The position numbers and the translations under genes were made by a program. Below are positions 59,199 to 64,000 of a stretch of DNA of 64,000 nt, one piece after another. Each line of letters opens with the position of its first letter. The first letter of the stretch is position 1. This stretch comes from Acholoe squamosa (lineage: Eukaryota > Annelida > Polychaeta > Phyllodocida > Polynoidae). The stretch spans positions 51,326,785-51,390,784 of the forward strand of contig OX439039.1 in the NCBI GenBank assembly GCA_949317995.1, in the 5' to 3' direction. The notes beneath the pieces were generated by a model that saw only the letters and a program-made list of their open reading frames with translations, was not told the origin of the DNA and searched no databases.

Positions 59199-59321
59199 AA
59201 GTAGTCAATGCCTAACATATGACTCGTCACATGTTTTAGCCAATAACGCATTTGGCGCTACGTGCCTCATGCGTTATTGGCTGATACATGTGATGAGTCA
59301 CATGTTAGGCATTGATTACTT
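59199..59321. repeat. 123 base foldback element
   Basis: AAGTAGTCAATGCCTAACAT then TAGCCAATAACGCA is inverted as TGCGTTATTGGCT then ATGTTAGGCATTGATTACTT, about 50 pairs, around a loop of about 18 bases (TTTGGCGCTACGTGCC). A hairpin MITE. Confidence 0.85.
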
Positions 59322-62300
59322 GTTCACTATCTGTACTTTGTAGTTAGAAAGGTGTACACATGTAAGTGAATAGGTAAGGTATGGTGCTGGTCTCTGAGCG
59401 ATTGATATTAACTCCCTGTATGGCTAAGACACCTTATATAAAAGTTATAACTATTATACAGTTGTACAGGATAATGTGAGCAGCCACATTCTAATGCAAT
59501 GTTCGAATACACCGATAACTGGAATCAAAGTGATAAAGTAAGCTAGATCTACATAGGATTGTTTCCATCCGACCAGTCAACCTACTACTCACACCCATGA
59601 AGACATTTTATCCTTTCATGATTTACAAACACATGTTATTTAGGGTGGTGAACCTGGTATTTCTCAACTCACCTATTTCACAAGCAGTCAAAATAATTTA
59701 GGAATTCCGAGATTCAGTGGTTTTATGACCCAGTTTTCTGTGAACTTCTGTACCATCCAATGGTTTAATGGTTTTGGAAAGTGATACATCTCAGAGAACA
59801 CTTAGATGGGTAACATAATAAGAAGGCCAGTAGAAATCAAGTTAAAAACCATTTTGGAAAGGTTTCAACAGGAAAACAATCTTCTGTTATCATCTCTCAA
59901 CAAGGCATGTTCCTCCAGGTGTTGCACGCGTTGACTACTGTAAAAGAGCGGTAGAATGGCCAAGGCGTCTCTACAAATGTTACTCTCTCTCTTGAGATGC
60001 ATACACCACACATAAATGACAGGCAGTAAAACCAGAGTCATTATTCTATACGTATCACTGAATATCCTCATTCAGGGACCTCAGCATGTCCACATTATTA
60101 ATGTGGGATCCAGAGCTTGAAGTGTCCTCCACTAAATGAGGTTTCAGTCAGGACACAACAGGTGGGGGTACAACCATCCTGCTACAAAGAGACATACATC
60201 CTTTTTGTATCTAATACATAGTGTGGGCCGCGCAGCTTATACTCAACGTGAGTAAGACCTCTCAAAATTCAACAAAGACGTCTTTGATGAAGACTTCCGC
60301 ATGAAATCCCTTATAGAAAAGTACTGCCTTAACTTTGACTGCAAATACTCACCAATTACAGTCTTACCAGGAGTAAGGGTATTATAAAGCTATCCCCTCC
60401 AGCCCTCATTAGTTAGACGTGCCCCCTGGATGGCTTTCGGTATGGTAATAATTATTCTATGCTCTTCGATTTTTAATTTTTTGACATGGCATGTCCACAT
60501 TTAGAAGAGAGTTGTACCTTTTTGATGCATTCCTCAGGTTGAACTAGAATTTCAATAGCTTAAATAAGTCATGCTTTATATAAACGTAACGGCAACTTTT
60601 TCCCCGGTTTACACAGGGTACCTAGAGATTTATGTATACACAAATAAACCTAACAATTTATATGTGCTACAAACTGTATGATTCCCTCTCTATTCTTTTG
60701 ACCTTCCGTAATTAATTAGCCACGAACATCTAACCCTCAACAAGTTCACTGCAACTAAGGGATGTCTAGTTTGGCAGCAGCAGTTTTACTCTTCCTCAAG
60801 AGCAAACCAACCACACAATTAAAAGATACTTATCTATAAGACAAATATAAAGTCAAAGATGGATTGACCAATTAACCACGTGTTGGATTCATAGAAAGTG
60901 TAGGTAGATATACAGGGCCACTGAATTACAAAAAATGGGATATTGCTTTTTAAATAGACGCCAGTAGGGACATTATTATAGTGAAGAAAGTACACACTCG
61001 CATGTCTGTATTCAGGATTATTGCCTGAACATTTACAATGTGAATCAAATCCCCCTACGATTTGGCATAATGTTGGCAAATTGCAATCATTAGTGTGACG
61101 AACCCTCTGATTGTATCTATGTTTAGGCCATTAAATCGCAATTAAGAGGCTATCTCCTGATCATATCTAGCAAATTAGTAGGTCATACCTGGATGTAAAA
61201 TATTGTGCCTGCTCTGATTGTCTACGTTTGATACTGTACATAATTGTATACTAGTAAACAAGAATCAAGAAAAGTGCATATACCAAACTGATATAAAAAG
61301 CATTAATATATTTTAATCTGACTACTTACTACTTACATATATACAGCTTGGGAGGTTCTGTTCCATAAACCAATCTTACACTCAGCGAGGAAATCGGTCA
61401 ATACTCTATCGACTATTCCTAGTGTGTACATTTTATACTCTTTTTCATGTTATTTGTATCTGATTCGACAATTTCTGGTCAACATTTCCATCGATAGCTA
61501 ATAGGAACAAGACCTTACTAAGTTGCTGACCACGACATCGCCATTCCCACAAACCAAGTAATTGAAACTAGAATTAAATAGAACTACAACTATATTTGCC
61601 TTCAATACACAGAACATGAAAACCCTCTCAATGGTTTACATGTAATATGTCTAAAACATTAAAAGCATGCACATTCTTCTATGTTTAATTTGTACATTAG
61701 TCGATTATCAGAAGGTTCTTTGGCAGACAAGAGTGCTTTAATGCAGGCGATTTGGCAAATAATATCTCCATTGTATCGCATTAGGCATATGCCTCTAGGA
61801 AAAGTTATTCCTCATTATGATTGCTGTACAGCATGTATTACAAGCATGCTATCACACACTAGATCTCCATTTAAATTTTGTTTATTGGTTGGTTTAACTA
61901 GTTTCATATGGATCAGATTACAGTAAAAGAGTATTTGGAATCGTGTGTTTGTATGTTCCTATATGCCGTATACATGTATAATGCAGCAGATTTGTAAGAA
62001 CTCATTGCAAATGCCCTTTTCTGGGAGGATGAGGGGAGGAGCCCCTGAATCCCTTGAAGGGGTGTGTGAAGAATTAAGGTCCTTCAACATACCAGTGGTA
62101 CCACACATGGGCCATTTAAATATAGAAGATCTGATGGGGATATAACAGTCATGACCTAGACCCCATGCACGCATCCTTGCACCTTAAGGCCTCTCATTGC
62201 CTTCTGTATTCTGACTTGTCGGCTTATGGCCAGTTGTAAGGGATGGCCGGATCAGATCGTCCATCTTAAGGGACGTGAAGAATTTTGTATACAGCGTCTG

Positions 62301-64000
62301 GGGTACATTTTCTCTGTACATTAGACGACTAACGTAATGAGATCGCACCTAAGACATGGATTTATGTTACAGACTTAGAGAATAGGCCCCAAGGGTATGC
62401 ACAGGTAAGTGTAAAGGGAAAATAAAATTATACAGTAGCGAATCAGGCAAGTGCAAAGAATGATAGTAGGTACTACCCATATTTGCTGGTAGATTTCTGG
62501 AGGAAAACCAGAAAGAATTGATAGGCCAATGCCGGAAGCATACTGAGTCAAAGGCAGCGCATCTTAATCTAGCATTTGCATGTTGCACTTCTCATGCCCA
62601 CACACGTGGAATTTTGTTTTTATTTCTTCATCCCAGGTGAGGGTCCCCAGGGCCCTAATTTCAACAACGCCTTCCTTCCAAAACATTGAACACATGCAAG
62701 GAGAACACATTTCCCTTGCTAAATCTCTTGCCAATGTTGATCACATTATGCAAGAGATGACCAGCATTATTGAGCTGGTTGCTGATCATATTCATAGGGA
62801 TTATACTCTGGTCCTTTTCCCATCAATTAAAGCAGAAAGGTCCCAACAATGACAGCAATTGGAACAGGAGATGTAAGTACCCCTTAGCCGTTAACAGTGC
62901 TTCAGGGTTCAAGAAGCTGTCCTTGACTTGTCACGCAAGCACTGATTTCCGATCTTACCATCTAAATGGCTGCTTCAGTTCCCATTGGTGTTGAAGAGTC
63001 AGCTCTCTCCCCAGTTACTCATTATAAAGGTCTCCCGCCTGGGGGTAAAGACACTTCACAGACGTTAACAGAACTACTCAGCCTCCACACATATAAAAAG
63101 TTCTGCCTAAAAGGGCAGGTGTGGGGGAAATGCCAAACAGGGGAAGAACACGCAATGTTGCTCTGGGGAGTAAGAAATTGAAAGAAACACAGTGGGACTG
63201 GGAGTGATATAAAACAACTTCCGGTACACCAGCTGAGGTATTATAATCATAAAGGACCTATCTAAACCATTTCTGATGTTCAGAAAGAGTTTCGCCATTC
63301 TGGTTAAAATGTTATTTAACAGATTAAACCATTGCTTCAACAACTAGAATTTGATGATTAAGATGTCACAACTTAGTCCCGCACATAGATGTAGGTCTAT
63401 GAAACTGTCGGTGACCATTACAACTGTTTGTTTCCTTGAAAGGGGTGTAAGGGTTTGTATAGGCGTAACCCATCTCCTTAGACTTTGTCATGTGTATGCA
63501 TCCTTGATGGGGCTATAGGTATCCTGCCCTGGTCACCAATCTATTTAACAGTAAAACTGCCCCTCCGTGGGGTCTCCAAAGGGGTTATTTGACACTACAG
63601 GGGGTGAGGGATTCTTTAACTAGTATATTTCTATTTGGTGTATTTTACTCCAATAGAGGACAACAGAGGCTGTCACAACGGGATGCTGCTGCCCATTAGC
63701 GCATCTAAGGAAATTTACGATAGTGCCTTATCAATAAGAAAATACAATCTGATATGTTAAATAAGGCCAGGATTTGCTTACACAACACAAAACATAATGT
63801 AATATATGCCAACTATGTTGTCCTGACTTGAAAAGTCTATCTTACTTCATCGGTATTAAACAGGCACTTAAAGCTGCTACAAGATCTCAAATATAATGGA
63901 TCACTTTCTATACATCTATCATCACAGTACCTGTTACAGTGTTCTGGTGAAATCGCGATCTATTTCATAAGTTCTAACCATGCTAAATTTAAATATATAT
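59322..64000. other. Intergenic, no gene recognised
   Basis: Several open frames of 60-90 codons occur. A cluster at about 61,990-63,340 on the plus strand looks slightly protein-like (PESLEGVCEELRSFNIPVV; ISLAKSLANVDHIMQEM; VPIGVEESALSPVTHYKG) but is cut by stops and matches no family I know. It may be a decayed mobile-element protein. The rest shows nothing to report. Confidence 0.4.

Noticed and set aside
57401-63340. CRISPR-like arrays
   Set aside because: The tandem arrays lack constant repeats with unique spacers, and the DNA is clearly animal; they are minisatellites.

Overview
The window is nuclear DNA from a multicellular animal. Its coding sequence is cut into short exons with standard GT-AG splice sites and separated by kilobase introns. 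About 95% is non-coding, with many decayed inverted-repeat transposons, tRNA-derived repeats, minisatellites and long (TA)n tracts. The gene families (synaptotagmin 4/11, mitochondrial Lon, a collagen/EGF/transmembrane protein) fit a bilaterian. The repeat style (TAGGCCTA-type motifs, G-runs, many short foldback elements) suggests a marine invertebrate deuterostome such as an echinoderm or hemichordate. That placement is an inference with low confidence.

Layout. (1) 1-4,920: the 3' end of a plus-strand mitochondrial Lon protease gene, with only the last exon inside (3,683-3,832) and two possible polyadenylation signals. (2) 4.9-11.6 kb: intergenic DNA with a CpG-rich CRE-bearing patch near 5.9 kb, an 837 bp inverted-repeat transposon, a small MITE and a perfect 42 bp palindrome. 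(3) 11.6-31.6 kb: a complete minus-strand synaptotagmin-4/11 gene in four exons, 449 codons, joining in one frame and spanning 19.3 kb. Its introns hold a broken zinc-finger-like reading frame, foldback elements, a tRNA-like repeat and two promoter-like patches. (4) 31.6-41.9 kb: intergenic repeats, a tRNA-Pro-like relic and a (TA)n tract. (5) 41.9-51.7 kb: a complete minus-strand nine-exon gene, 529 codons, encoding a predicted type I membrane protein: signal peptide, a cysteine-free N-terminal region, 26 Gly-X-Y triplets with an RGD, two calcium-binding EGF modules plus a truncated third, one membrane helix and an acidic, Gln-rich tail. I do not recognise this architecture as a named family. 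It is the most interesting gene here. (6) 51.7-64 kb: no gene recognised; minisatellites, foldbacks and a 1.5 kb inverted-repeat element that is a long version of a 222 bp copy lying in an intron of the collagen/EGF gene.

The three genes show no functional link: Lon acts in the mitochondrial matrix, synaptotagmin 4 in regulated vesicle traffic, and the third probably at the cell surface. Both minus-strand gene models were assembled by hand from splice sites and intron phase. The in-frame lengths (1,350 and 1,590 nt) support them, but no transcript or database evidence was available.
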